Below, in pieces: positions 17,273 to 26,105 of a stretch of DNA of 64,000 bases. This DNA comes from G963923945 sp965199175 (lineage in GTDB: Bacteria; Pseudomonadota; Alphaproteobacteria; G963923945), in the NCBI GenBank assembly GCA_965199175.1, contig OZ240684.1, forward strand, positions 372,001-436,000. The letters are read 5' to 3'. The position numbers and the translations under genes are program-made. Every line of letters starts with the position of its first letter. Positions within the stretch are counted from its first letter, which is position 1. The notes beneath the pieces were generated by a model. It saw only the letters and a list, made by a program, of their open reading frames with translations, ran no database searches and was not told the DNA's origin.

Positions 17273-17743
17273 ATGTCCCGTCGTCACGCTGCCGAAAAGC
17301 GCGAAGTTCTTCCTGATGCTAAATACCACGATAAGATCGTGGCTAAATTCATCAACTGTATGATGTCGCGGGGGAAGCGGTCGACGGCTGAGCGTATTTT
17401 TTACGGTGCTTTTGATAAGATTGAGCAACGCAGTGGACCCGAACCGCTGAAGGTTTTTCATCAGGCTTTGGATAATGTGCGTCCGGGCATTGAGGTAAGG
17501 TCTCGCCGGGTCGGGGGTGCTACCTATCAGGTTCCGGTAGAGGTGCGTCCGGGCCGTGCTCAGGCTTTGGCCATTCGCTGGCTGATCAACAGTGCCCGGG
17601 GCCGTTCTGAGCGCACGATGATTGATCGTTTATGCAATGAATTTTCTGATGCTGCTGAGAATCGCGGTGGTGCCATTAAAAAGCGGGAAGATGCTCACCG
17701 TATGGCGGAAGCCAACCGTGCCTTTTCCCATTACCGCTGGTAA
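17273..17743 (+). CDS. rpsG: 30S ribosomal protein S7
   Basis: Primary binder of the 16S rRNA 3' domain that nucleates the 30S head. 156 residues with MSRRHAAEKREVLPD, KFINCMMSRGKRSTAERI and the C-terminal KKREDAHRMAEANRAFSHYRW-type end. Followed by fusA after 12 bp, with GGTACGG as a modest SD in the gap. Confidence 0.98.
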   Translation: MSRRHAAEKREVLPDAKYHDKIVAKFINCMMSRGKRSTAERIFYGAFDKIEQRSGPEPLKVFHQALDNVRPGIEVRSRRVGGATYQVPVEVRPGRAQALAIRWLINSARGRSERTMIDRLCNEFSDAAENRGGAIKKREDAHRMAEANRAFSHYRW

Positions 17744-17755
17744 AGGTACGGTTCC

Positions 17756-19834
17756 ATGTCTCGCGAAACTCCCATCGGTGAATACCGGAATATTGGCATC
17801 ATGGCTCATATTGATGCCGGCAAGACCACGACTACCGAGCGGGTCCTTTATTATACAGGTGTGTCCCATAAAATTGGTGAGGTCCATGATGGTGCTGCGA
17901 CCATGGACTGGATGGCTCAGGAGCAGGAGCGGGGAATCACCATTACCTCGGCGGCAACAACCTGTTTTTGGAAAAATAAGCGCATCAATATTATTGATAC
18001 GCCCGGGCATGTTGATTTCACGATTGAGGTTGAGCGTTCTTTGCGGGTTCTGGATGGGGCGGTTTGCGTGTTTGATTCGGTTGCCGGCGTTGAGCCGCAA
18101 TCGGAGACGGTGTGGCGGCAGGCCGATAAATACGGTGTCCCACGGATTTGTTTTGTCAATAAGATGGATCGTACCGGGGCTGATTATGATCGCTGTGTGG
18201 ATATGATCCTTGATCGTCTGGGGGCGCATCCTCTGGTGACTCAGCTCCCTATTGGGAGTGAAGCTGATTTTTCCGGTGTGATTGACTTATTGAAAATGAA
18301 GGCATTGATCTGGAAAGATGAAGAGCTGGGTGCCAAATTTGATGAGACTGACATTCCGGCTGATTTACAGGCAAAGGCGGCTGATTATCGTGAAAAAATG
18401 ATTGAGGCGGCGGTTGAATGCGATGATGCTGTTATGGAAAGCTACCTTGACGGTAAGGAGCCGGATTTTGACGCTTTGGTTGCCTGTATCCGCAAGGGGA
18501 CTCTCAACGGGGTTTTTGTTCCGGTTCTTTGCGGGAGTGCTTTTAAGAATAAGGGTGTTCAGCCGTTGCTTGATGCGGTGATTGATTATTTGCCCTCACC
18601 GATCGATGTACCGCCGATCAAAGGCGTCAGGCAGGGCGGGGATCAGGAAATCACCCGTAAGAGTGACGATGATGAGCCGTTTTCTGCTTTGGCGTTCAAA
18701 GTGATGACGGATCCTTATGTGGGTTCTCTGACTTATGTCCGGGTATATTCAGGGGCGGTTTCCCAGGGTGACAGTACGCTCAATTCGGTCAAGGACCGGA
18801 AGGAGCGGGTTGGTCGTATTTTGCAGATGCATGCCAATTCCCGTGAAGATCTCAAAGAGGCCCGGGCTGGTGATATCGTGGCCCTGGCTGGTCTTAAGAG
18901 TACTGTGACTGGCGATACATTATGTTCGTCTTCGGATGCGGTTGTTCTGGAGCGGATGGAATTTCCTGATCCGGTGATTGAGGTTGCGGTTGAACCCAAG
19001 ACCAAGGCTGATCAGGAAAAAATGGGGGTTGCTCTGCAAAGACTGGCGGCTGAAGATCCCTCATTCCAGGTTGCCAGTGATGAAGAAAGTGGACAGACCG
19101 TTATCAAGGGCATGGGTGAGCTGCATCTTGATATTCTGGTTGATCGCATGAAACGTGAGTTCAAAGTAGAGGCGAGTGTCGGTGCCCCGCAGGTAGCGTA
19201 TCGTGAGACCATTACCAAGGTTGCTGAAGTCGATTATACTCATAAAAAGCAAACCGGTGGTTCGGGTCAGTTTGCCCGGGTGATTATGGATTTTGAGCCA
19301 TTGGAACCGGGAGAGGGTTTTGCGTTTGAGAGTGTTGTTGTTGGGGGGCGGGTGCCTAAGGAATATATTCCCGGGGTGGAGAAAGGGATTCGCGCGTCTC
19401 TTGAAACCGGTATTTTGGCCGGGTTTCCGGTGATTGACTTTAAATGTGTCCTGAAAGACGGGGCCTTTCATGATGTTGATTCGAGTGTTTTGGCTTTTGA
19501 AATTGCTGCCCGGGCTGCTTTTCGTGATGCAGTGGGGCGGGCGGGACCGGTTTTGCTGGAACCGATGATGCAGGTTGAGGTTGTGACACCCGAAGATTAT
19601 ATGGGTGACATTATGGGTGATTTGAATTCCCGCCGTGGCAATGTTTCGGGTATGGAGCCACGGGGGAATGCCCAGGTTATCAATGCGATGGTGCCGCTTG
19701 CGACAATGTTTGGTTATGTCAACACGTTGCGCTCAATGAGCCAGGGACGGGCCACCTATAGCATGCATTTTGATCATTATGCCCAGGTTCCCCGTCAGGT
19801 TTCTGAGGAAGTTCGTGAGAAGCTGATGGGTTAG
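17756..19834 (+). CDS. fusA: Elongation factor G
   Basis: GTPase that drives tRNA-mRNA translocation and ribosome recycling. 692 residues. G1 AHIDAGKTTTTERVLYYTG, the switch region RGITITSAATTC, DTPGHVDFT and NKMD are present, followed by domains II-V (TYVRVYSGAVSQGD; KKQTGGSGQFARV; SRRGNVSGMEPRG). Its last 39 bases, stop codon included, recur at 2410-2448 next to tRNA-Gly as part of the duplicated tuf block. Codon use is mixed (ACC, ACT, CTG), in contrast to the tuf that follows. Confidence 0.99.
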   Translation: MSRETPIGEYRNIGIMAHIDAGKTTTTERVLYYTGVSHKIGEVHDGAATMDWMAQEQERGITITSAATTCFWKNKRINIIDTPGHVDFTIEVERSLRVLDGAVCVFDSVAGVEPQSETVWRQADKYGVPRICFVNKMDRTGADYDRCVDMILDRLGAHPLVTQLPIGSEADFSGVIDLLKMKALIWKDEELGAKFDETDIPADLQAKAADYREKMIEAAVECDDAVMESYLDGKEPDFDALVACIRKGTLNGVFVPVLCGSAFKNKGVQPLLDAVIDYLPSPIDVPPIKGVRQGGDQEITRKSDDDEPFSALAFKVMTDPYVGSLTYVRVYSGAVSQGDSTLNSVKDRKERVGRILQMHANSREDLKEARAGDIVALAGLKSTVTGDTLCSSSDAVVLERMEFPDPVIEVAVEPKTKADQEKMGVALQRLAAEDPSFQVASDEESGQTVIKGMGELHLDILVDRMKREFKVEASVGAPQVAYRETITKVAEVDYTHKKQTGGSGQFARVIMDFEPLEPGEGFAFESVVVGGRVPKEYIPGVEKGIRASLETGILAGFPVIDFKCVLKDGAFHDVDSSVLAFEIAARAAFRDAVGRAGPVLLEPMMQVEVVTPEDYMGDIMGDLNSRRGNVSGMEPRGNAQVINAMVPLATMFGYVNTLRSMSQGRATYSMHFDHYAQVPRQVSEEVREKLMG

Positions 19835-21231
19835 ATTTGGGCTAGATTTTGGTTTATTTTGTGTGGATCATTTTTGATGGTATAAAGAAGGGTATCAAGA
19901 GATGTCGAAAGAGAAGTTTGAGCGTCGCAAGCCGCATTGCAACATTGGTACGATTGGTCATGTTGATCATGGTAAGACGACGTTAACAGCGGCGATTACG
20001 AAGGTTTTATCGGAAGCTGGTGGTGCGGAAGTTTTGGCGTATGACCAGATTGACAATGCGCCTGAGGAGAAAGCGCGTGGTATTACGATATCGACGGCGC
20101 ATGTTGAATATGAGACGGAGAATCGTCATTATGCGCATGTGGACTGTCCTGGTCATGCGGATTATGTGAAGAACATGATTACGGGAGCGGCGCAGATGGA
20201 TGGAGCGATATTGGTTGTTTCTGCGGCCGATGGTCCGATGCCGCAGACGCGTGAGCATATTTTGCTGGCGCGTCAGGTTGGTGTTCCGGCGATGGTTGTG
20301 TATCTGAACAAGGTTGATCAGGTTGATGATGATGAGTTGCTGGAGTTGGTGGAGCTGGAGGTGAGGGAGTTGTTATCGTCTTATGATTTTGCGGGCGATG
20401 AGATACCGATTGTGAAGGGTTCTGCATTGGCGGCGATTGAGGGTGGTGATGCATCACAGGGCAAGGAATCTATTTTATCATTGATGGAAGCGGTTGATTC
20501 GTATATTCCGCAGCCTGATCGTCCTGTGGATCAGCCGTTTTTGATGCCGATTGAGGATGTTTTTTCGATATCGGGTCGTGGTACGGTTGTGACGGGTCGC
20601 GTTGAGCAGGGTGTTTTGAATGTGAATGATGAGATAGAGATTGTTGGGATTCGTGAGACGAGTAAGACGGTTTGTACGGGTGTTGAGATGTTTCGTAAAT
20701 TGTTGGATCGTGGTGAAGCTGGGGATAATATTGGTGCGTTATTGAGAGGGACGAAGCGTGAGGATGTGGAGCGCGGTCAGGTATTGTCCGCGCCTGGTTC
20801 GATTACGCCGCATCGTAAGTTTAAGGCGGAGGCGTATATATTGACGAAAGATGAGGGGGGTCGTCATACGCCGTTTTTTACGAATTATCGTCCTCAGTTT
20901 TATTTTCGCACGACGGATGTGACGGGACATGTTGAGTTGCCTTCGGGTACGGAGATGGTGATGCCGGGTGATAACATAGCGATGGATGTGGAGTTGATTA
21001 CGCCGATTGCGATGGATAAGGGTTTGCGTTTTGCGATCCGTGAGGGTGGTCGCACGGTCGGGGCTGGCGTGGTTGCTGAGATCATCGAATAGTTCACATC
21101 ATCAATCATCACCATCAATAATGACCATCAATAATCAAAGAGTATCAATCATAAAGAACACCGGATCATAAAGAACACCGGATCATAAAGAACATCAGGT
21201 AACAAAGAGCATCGAGTCACAAAGAGTATCA
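19796..21231. repeat. 1436-bp duplicated tuf block, copy 2 (likely donor)
   Basis: Same sequence as 2410-3845. This copy is continuous with full-length fusA upstream and with the longer 17-bp repeat array downstream, whereas copy 1 is bounded by an abrupt tRNA junction and a truncated array. This location is therefore the likely source. Confidence 0.95.
19902..21092 (+). CDS. tuf: Elongation factor Tu (tufA-position copy)
   Basis: EF-Tu, 396 residues, identical in protein and, as far as I can read, in DNA to the copy at 2516-3706. It lies 67 bp after fusA in the str operon, the classical tufA position. GTP-binding motifs are as in the other copy. The start is preceded by GAAGGGTATCAAGAG. Its codon usage (ACG for Thr, GCG for Ala, TTG for Leu) differs visibly from fusA upstream and rpsJ downstream. 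Confidence 0.99.
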   Translation: MSKEKFERRKPHCNIGTIGHVDHGKTTLTAAITKVLSEAGGAEVLAYDQIDNAPEEKARGITISTAHVEYETENRHYAHVDCPGHADYVKNMITGAAQMDGAILVVSAADGPMPQTREHILLARQVGVPAMVVYLNKVDQVDDDELLELVELEVRELLSSYDFAGDEIPIVKGSALAAIEGGDASQGKESILSLMEAVDSYIPQPDRPVDQPFLMPIEDVFSISGRGTVVTGRVEQGVLNVNDEIEIVGIRETSKTVCTGVEMFRKLLDRGEAGDNIGALLRGTKREDVERGQVLSAPGSITPHRKFKAEAYILTKDEGGRHTPFFTNYRPQFYFRTTDVTGHVELPSGTEMVMPGDNIAMDVELITPIAMDKGLRFAIREGGRTVGAGVVAEIIE

Positions 21232-21318
21232 AGTCACAAAGAGCATCGAGTCACAAAGAGTATCAAGTCACAAAGAGCATCAGGTCACAAAGAGTATCAA
21301 GTCACAAAAAGAACACAG
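21132..21318. repeat. 17-bp tandem array between tuf and rpsJ, 11 units
   Basis: Eleven successive 17-bp units run from 21132 to 21318 with a constant period. Early units read like TCATAAAGAACACCGGA and later ones like TCACAAAGAGTATCAAG; from unit 6 onward two variants alternate (GAGTATC and GAGCATC), suggesting later duplication of a 34-bp pair. The copy-1 locus has only the first six units. Confidence 0.92.
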
Positions 21319-21342
21319 CCTGCTTGCGGGAAAGTCATCACT

Positions 21343-21651
21343 ATGGAAAGTCAAAATATTCGCATTCGTCTCAAGGCGTATGATCATCGGGTTCTTGATC
21401 AATCTGCCCTGGAGATTCTCAATACCGCCAAACGTACCGGTGCGGCGGTGCGTGGTCCGATTCCGTTGCCGACCCGTATTGAGAAATTTACGGTTTTGCG
21501 CTCACCACATATTGATAAAAAATCGCGTGAACAATTTGAGATGCGCACACATAAGCGCATGCTGGATATTGTTGACCCGACCCCGCAAACAGTCGATGCC
21601 CTGATGAAGCTGGATCTGGCTGCCGGGGTTGATGTTGAGATTAAACTTTAG
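21343..21651 (+). CDS. rpsJ: 30S ribosomal protein S10 (NusE)
   Basis: Small-subunit head protein, also the NusE partner of NusB and NusG in antitermination. 102 residues, normal. MESQNIRIRLKAYDHRVLDQ, GPIPLPTRIEKFTVLRSPH and KSREQFEMRTHKR are typical. The ATG at 21343 has only a weak SD, placed right after the 17-bp repeat array. First gene of the S10 operon. Confidence 0.98.
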   Translation: MESQNIRIRLKAYDHRVLDQSALEILNTAKRTGAAVRGPIPLPTRIEKFTVLRSPHIDKKSREQFEMRTHKRMLDIVDPTPQTVDALMKLDLAAGVDVEIKL

Positions 21652-21660
21652 GGGGCGGTG

Positions 21661-22467
21661 ATGGGTTCGTTGTCATCGATGCGCACCGGTCTTATTGCCG
21701 AAAAAGTCGGGATGTCTTGTGTTTATTCTGAAAATGGCACACGGGTTCCGGTGACGGTTCTGAAACTGGATCAGTGTTCGGTTGTTGCGGTGCGCCGGGT
21801 TGAAAAAGATGGCTATACGGCTCTACAGCTGGGTCTGGGCCGGGCCAAAGTGAAGAATGTTGGTCGTCCGATGCGGGGTCATTTTGCCAAAGCAAAAGTC
21901 GAGCCGACCCGGATTTTGAGGGAATTCCGGGTTTCTGAAGATGCTCTTCTTGATGTTGGGGCCGATATTGGGGCTGATCATTTTGTGCCGGGCCAATATG
22001 TTGATGTATCGGGTGTATCGATTGGTAAGGGGTTTGCCGGGGCGATGAAACGTCATAATTTCGGTGGCCTGAGAGCCTCACATGGTGTTTCGATTTCGCA
22101 TCGCAGCCATGGCTCTACCGGTCAGTGCCAGGACCCGGGAAAAGTGTTTAAGGGTAAAAAAATGGCTGGCCATTTGGGTTCGTCCCGGGTCACTGTACAG
22201 AATCTGCAAGTGGTGGTGGCCGATGCTGAGCGGGGTCTTATTCTCCTTAAAGGGGGGGTGCCGGGAGCAAAAGGCAGTTTCATCGAAATTCGCGATGCTC
22301 AGAAGAAAAAGCATCCTGAGGATTTGCCGTTTCCGGCTGCTGTGCGATCCGGCGGGGTAGCGCATTCTGTTGCTGGAGATGATGCCGGTCAGGGTGATGC
22401 CGGTCAGGATCAGTCCGGCAAGGATGACACTTCGGCGAGTGAATCTTCTTCTGGTGAGACATCCTGA
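21661..22467 (+). CDS. rplC: 50S ribosomal protein L3 with repeat-built acidic tail
   Basis: Binds near the 3' end of 23S rRNA and reaches the peptidyl-transferase centre. 268 residues from the ATG at 21661 (SD GGGGGCGG); an in-frame GTG at 21658 and an ATG at 21679 are alternatives. The body runs from MRTGLIAEKVGM to about residue 225, with FGGLRASHGVSISHRSHGS and KMAGHLGSSRVTVQNL. About 40 further residues form an acidic Gly/Ser/Asp tail; its middle comes from three 15-bp repeats (22381-22425). The stop overlaps the rplD start (TGATG). Confidence 0.95.
   Translation: MGSLSSMRTGLIAEKVGMSCVYSENGTRVPVTVLKLDQCSVVAVRRVEKDGYTALQLGLGRAKVKNVGRPMRGHFAKAKVEPTRILREFRVSEDALLDVGADIGADHFVPGQYVDVSGVSIGKGFAGAMKRHNFGGLRASHGVSISHRSHGSTGQCQDPGKVFKGKKMAGHLGSSRVTVQNLQVVVADAERGLILLKGGVPGAKGSFIEIRDAQKKKHPEDLPFPAAVRSGGVAHSVAGDDAGQGDAGQDQSGKDDTSASESSSGETS
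22381..22425. repeat. 15-bp in-frame tandem repeat inside the rplC 3' end
   Basis: GATGCCGGTCAGGGT, GATGCCGGTCAGGAT and CAGTCCGGCAAGGAT follow one another and encode DAGQG, DAGQD and QSGKD. The period is a multiple of three, so the reading frame is kept. Confidence 0.85.
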
Positions 22468-23087
22468 TGCAGGTCGAGGTTAAAAATCTTGATAATAAAA
22501 AAGTCGGGGATGTAAAGCTGGCTCAGTCGGTTTTTGGGTTGCCTCAACGGGCGGATATTCTGGCGCGTATGGTGCATTGGCAGCTTGCCAAACGTCGGGC
22601 CGGGACTCACAAAACCCGGACCATTAGTGAGATTCGTGGGACAACCGCCAAGCCGTTTCGCCAAAAAGGGATGGGACGGGCCCGCCAGGGGAGTTTGCGT
22701 TCTCCTCAGTTTCGCGGTGGGGCGGTGATTTTTGGTCCCCGGCCGCGGGATCATGGGCATCATCTGACCAAAAAATTCCGGTCATTGGCTTTGCGGACCG
22801 CCTTATCGACCAAGCATGCCAACGGCCAGATTTGTATTCTTGATGATGCTGTTTTGGCCGAGTCTAAGACCAGGTTGTTATCAGAGAAACTCACAGGTCT
22901 TGGCATTCGCTCGGCTTTAATTGTGACCGGTGAAGTGGTGGATACGTCTTTTGCCAGGGCAGCGGCCAATATTCCGCATATCGATGTATTGCCTCAGCAA
23001 GGGATGAATGTTTATGACATGTTGCGGCGTGATTGGCTGGTTTTGACCAGATCGGCTCTTTCTTATATTGAGGAACGCTTGCAATGA
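22467..23087 (+). CDS. rplD: 50S ribosomal protein L4
   Basis: Lines the peptide exit tunnel; in many bacteria it also represses the S10 operon. 206 residues. The tunnel loop is present (GTTAKPFRQKGMGRARQG then FRGGAVIFGPRPRDHGH). Its ATG overlaps the rplC stop, and its end overlaps the rplW start by four bases, so translation is coupled on both sides. Confidence 0.98.
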   Translation: MQVEVKNLDNKKVGDVKLAQSVFGLPQRADILARMVHWQLAKRRAGTHKTRTISEIRGTTAKPFRQKGMGRARQGSLRSPQFRGGAVIFGPRPRDHGHHLTKKFRSLALRTALSTKHANGQICILDDAVLAESKTRLLSEKLTGLGIRSALIVTGEVVDTSFARAAANIPHIDVLPQQGMNVYDMLRRDWLVLTRSALSYIEERLQ

Positions 23088-23401
23088 ATGCCAAAAAGGT
23101 TAAACCTGCACCCCGGCCGGTTGACTATGATGTCATCATCCGGCCGATGATCACCGAAAAAGCGACTCGAAATGGCCTTTATAATCAGGTTTCCTTTGAG
23201 GTTGCTTCTTCGGCAACCAAGCCGCAAATCAAGCAAGCAGTTGAGCGGGTGTTTGATGTCCGGGTGGTTGGTGTCAATACGTTGAATGTAAAAGGCAAAG
23301 TCAAAAGGTTTCGGGGTCGCCTTGGTAAGCGGCCGGATTTTAAGAAAGCTGTCGTCTCTTTGGCACAAGGCGATACCATTGATGTGACCGCAGCACTTTA
23401 G
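23084..23401 (+). CDS. rplW: 50S ribosomal protein L23
   Basis: Sits at the tunnel exit and docks trigger factor and SRP. 105 residues with YDVIIRPMITEKAT, FEVASSATKPQIKQAVERVF and KRFRGRLGKRPDFKKAVV. A short N-terminal extension (MNAKKVKPAPRPVD) precedes the core. Starts within the end of rplD (ATGA overlap). Confidence 0.97.
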   Translation: MNAKKVKPAPRPVDYDVIIRPMITEKATRNGLYNQVSFEVASSATKPQIKQAVERVFDVRVVGVNTLNVKGKVKRFRGRLGKRPDFKKAVVSLAQGDTIDVTAAL

Positions 23402-23434
23402 GATGTTTGGACTAAGGATTATTGAGAGCAAATC

Positions 23435-24262
23435 ATGGCGTTGAAGACATATAATCCGCGCACCGCGACTCTCCGGCATTTGGTGACAGTGGATCGCTCA
23501 ACGTTATGGCGTGGTGATCCGGTTAAAAGCCTGACCGAAGGTCTCAGCAAGAAAGGCGGGCGCAACAATGCTGGCCGGGTGACGGCGCGGCGTATTGGTG
23601 GTGGGCATAAACGGCGTTATCGGCTGGTTGATTTTAAGCGCCGTAAGTTCGATGTTCCAGCGACGGTTGAGCGGATTGAATATGATCCTAACCGGAGTGC
23701 TTTTATCGCTTTGATTCGTTACAAAGACGGTGTCCTGGCCTATATTCTGGCTCCCCAGCGTTTGACTCCTGGTGATGAGGTGATTGCTGCTGAACGTGCT
23801 GATATTAAACCTGGTAACGCCATGCCGATGAAGAATATACCGATTGGTTCGATCATCCATAATGTTGAGATGAAGCCGGGTAAAGGAGGCCAGATTGCCC
23901 GGGCTGCCGGGACGTATTGCCAGTTGGTCAGTCGTCATGCCGGCTATGCTCAGTTGAAACTTTCTTCGGGTGAGACACGTTTGGTGCGGGCTGAATGTAT
24001 GGCGACATGTGGTGCTGTTTCCAATGCTGATCGTCAGAATATCAAACTGGCTAAGGCGGGACGCAAGCGTTGGCTGGGTAAGCGGCCACAGGTTCGCGGT
24101 GTTGCGATGAATCCGGTGGATCATCCCCATGGTGGTGGTGAAGGGCGCACTTCGGGTGGTCGTCATCCGGTTTCTCCCTGGGGCAAGCCGACCAAAGGCA
24201 AGCGGACCCGTAATAATAAGGCGACAGACCGGTATATTATCCGTCGTCGTGGCCGGAAATAG
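23435..24262 (+). CDS. rplB: 50S ribosomal protein L2
   Basis: Bridges the subunits and is needed for peptidyl-transferase activity. 275 residues. MALKTYNPRTATLRHL, GGRNNAGRVTARRIGGGHKR and the conserved C-terminal GVAMNPVDHPHGGGEGRTSG, with the essential histidine, are intact. SD-like TTGAGAG lies upstream of the ATG at 23435. Confidence 0.98.
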   Translation: MALKTYNPRTATLRHLVTVDRSTLWRGDPVKSLTEGLSKKGGRNNAGRVTARRIGGGHKRRYRLVDFKRRKFDVPATVERIEYDPNRSAFIALIRYKDGVLAYILAPQRLTPGDEVIAAERADIKPGNAMPMKNIPIGSIIHNVEMKPGKGGQIARAAGTYCQLVSRHAGYAQLKLSSGETRLVRAECMATCGAVSNADRQNIKLAKAGRKRWLGKRPQVRGVAMNPVDHPHGGGEGRTSGGRHPVSPWGKPTKGKRTRNNKATDRYIIRRRGRK

Positions 24263-24270
24263 AGGGTTTT

Positions 24271-24549
24271 ATGGCGCGCTCAGTTTGGAAAGGTCCGTTT
24301 GTTGATGGATATCTGCTGAAGAAAGCAGAGGCGGTCCATGCTTCGGGACGAAAAGATGTGATCAAGACCTGGTCACGCCGTTCGACTGTTTTGCCACAAT
24401 TTGTTGGTTTGACATTTGGGGTTCACAACGGGCGCAAGCATGTGCCGGTTTTGGTCACTGAAAATATGGTTGGTCATAAATTTGGTGAATTCGCACCCAC
24501 CCGGACATATTACGGCCACTCTGCTGATAAGAAAGCCAAGAGGCGGTAA
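24271..24549 (+). CDS. rpsS: 30S ribosomal protein S19
   Basis: Head protein paired with S13 near the A-site tRNA. 92 residues, standard: MARSVWKGPFVDGYLLKKAE, KTWSRRSTVLPQFVGLTFG and HKFGEFAPTRTYYGHSADKK. Eight bases after rplB and two before rplV, with rplV's SD inside its end. Confidence 0.98.
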   Translation: MARSVWKGPFVDGYLLKKAEAVHASGRKDVIKTWSRRSTVLPQFVGLTFGVHNGRKHVPVLVTENMVGHKFGEFAPTRTYYGHSADKKAKRR

Positions 24550-24551
24550 GT

Positions 24552-24950
24552 ATGGGACAATCTGCCAATAAGAGTCGTCTGGATGCAGGGTCGGTCTGGG
24601 CTGTTTCACCGGCTTTGCGGGTCGGGGCTCAGAAACTGAATCTGGTAGCAGGGCTCATTCGTGGAAAAGATGCTGCGACAGCTCTCTCGGTGTTGAATTT
24701 TTGCCGTCGGCGAATCGCCGGGGATGTTCTTAAGGTCTTGCAATCGGCGATTGCCAATGCTGAAAACAATCACCAGCTTGATATTGATCGTCTGGTGGTG
24801 TCTGAGGCTTTTGTTGGCAAAGGTCTGGTCATGAAACGCTGGCGTCCCCGGGCCCGGGGACGGGCCGGGCGTATTCGTAAGCCTTTTTCGCGTCTGACGG
24901 TCGTGGTTTGTGAGCGTGAACAATCATCCGGGAAAACATCTGATGCATGA
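24552..24950 (+). CDS. rplV: 50S ribosomal protein L22
   Basis: Its long hairpin lines the narrowest part of the exit tunnel. 132 residues: LRVGAQKLNLVAGLIRGKDA, AIANAENNHQLDIDRLVV and the hairpin WRPRARGRAGRIRKPFSRLT. The last dozen residues are a Ser/Glu-rich tail. A 7-bp inverted repeat, CATGATG/CATCATG (24946-24952 with 24969-24975), spans its stop codon and the short gap to rpsC. Confidence 0.97.
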   Translation: MGQSANKSRLDAGSVWAVSPALRVGAQKLNLVAGLIRGKDAATALSVLNFCRRRIAGDVLKVLQSAIANAENNHQLDIDRLVVSEAFVGKGLVMKRWRPRARGRAGRIRKPFSRLTVVVCEREQSSGKTSDA

Positions 24951-24989
24951 TGATCTGATACAATACCCCATCATGAGGGATATGCTCTA

Positions 24990-25667
24990 ATGGGACAGAA
25001 AGTTAATCCGATAGGGTATCGCCTGGGTGTCAACCGCACCTGGGATTCACGTTGGTATGCCGGAAGCGATTACGGAGAATTGTTGCAAAAGGATTTAGAC
25101 CTACGCAACTATCTGGAAAAGCGGTTATCCCAGGCCGGGGTCTCACGGATCGTTATTGAGCGGCCTGCCAAGAAGGCGTGTATCACCATCTGTACGGCCC
25201 GACCTGGGGTTATTATCGGTAAGAAGGGTGGTGATATTGAGAAATTGCGTTCTGATCTGAGCCGTATGGTCGAGGGTGATTTGAGTCTGAATATCATCGA
25301 GATCCGTAAGCCGGAACTGGATGCCAAACTGATTGCTGAGAATATTGCCCAACAGCTTGAGCGGCGGATTGCTTTTCGCCGTGCTATGAAACGGGCGGTG
25401 CAATCAGCCATGCGTATGGGGGTTGGTGGCATTCGCATCAATTGCTCTGGTCGTTTGGGGGGTGCTGAGATTGCGCGTATGGAATGGTATCGTGAAGGAC
25501 GGGTTCCGTTACAGACATTGCGTTCTGACATTGACTATGGTTCGGCGACTGCCCGCACAACTTACGGAGCCAACGGGGTCAAAGTCTGGGTGTTTAAGGG
25601 TGAAATTATGGAACATGATCCGATGGCCCAGGAGCAGCGGGCTTCTGAATCTCAGATTGCGCGCTGA
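24990..25667 (+). CDS. rpsC: 30S ribosomal protein S3
   Basis: Forms part of the mRNA entry helicase site with S4 and S5. 225 residues. MGQKVNPIGYRLGVNRTWDS, the KH-domain GVIIGKKGGDIEKL and the C-terminal GGAEIARMEWYREGRVPLQT are present. GAGGGA lies upstream of the ATG. Confidence 0.98.
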   Translation: MGQKVNPIGYRLGVNRTWDSRWYAGSDYGELLQKDLDLRNYLEKRLSQAGVSRIVIERPAKKACITICTARPGVIIGKKGGDIEKLRSDLSRMVEGDLSLNIIEIRKPELDAKLIAENIAQQLERRIAFRRAMKRAVQSAMRMGVGGIRINCSGRLGGAEIARMEWYREGRVPLQTLRSDIDYGSATARTTYGANGVKVWVFKGEIMEHDPMAQEQRASESQIAR

Positions 25668-25683
25668 ATAAGGAACACTGACC

Positions 25684-26100
25684 ATGCTCAGCCCCAAACG
25701 TACAAAATACCGCAAGGCCCATAAAGGCCGTATTCATGGCAATGCCAAAGGTGGTTTTGCGATTAATTTTGGTTCTTACGGGATGAAGGCTGTCTCACCG
25801 GCCCGGGTGACATCGCGTCAGATTGAAGCGGCTCGCCGGGCGATGACCCGTCATATGCGCCGTGCTGGCCGGGTTTGGATTCGTATTTTTCCTGATGTTC
25901 CGGTTTCCCGGAAGCCAGCTGAGGTACGCCAGGGAAAAGGTAAGGGATCACCAGAATATTGGGTCTGCCGGGTCAAGCCGGGCCGGGTGATGTTTGAGGT
26001 GGATGGTGTCCCGCGTGAGATTGCCGAAAAGGCGTTTGAACTGGCTTCGGCTAAATTGCCGGTTGCGACCCGATTTGTTATGCGTCCTGGTGAGGAGTAA
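25684..26100 (+). CDS. rplP: 50S ribosomal protein L16
   Basis: Contacts A-site tRNA and helps organise the peptidyl-transferase region. 138 residues: MLSPKRTKYRKAHKGRIHGN, RVTSRQIEAARRAMTRHMRR and GKGSPEYWVCRVKPGRVMFE. AAGGAACA precedes the ATG, and rpmC starts five bases after the stop. Confidence 0.98.
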   Translation: MLSPKRTKYRKAHKGRIHGNAKGGFAINFGSYGMKAVSPARVTSRQIEAARRAMTRHMRRAGRVWIRIFPDVPVSRKPAEVRQGKGKGSPEYWVCRVKPGRVMFEVDGVPREIAEKAFELASAKLPVATRFVMRPGEE

Positions 26101-26105
26101 GGGGC

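Noticed and set aside
21132..21318. Repeat array resembling a small CRISPR
   Set aside because: Units are 17 bp, directly abutting and degenerate, with no spacers between repeats and no cas genes. It is a plain tandem array.
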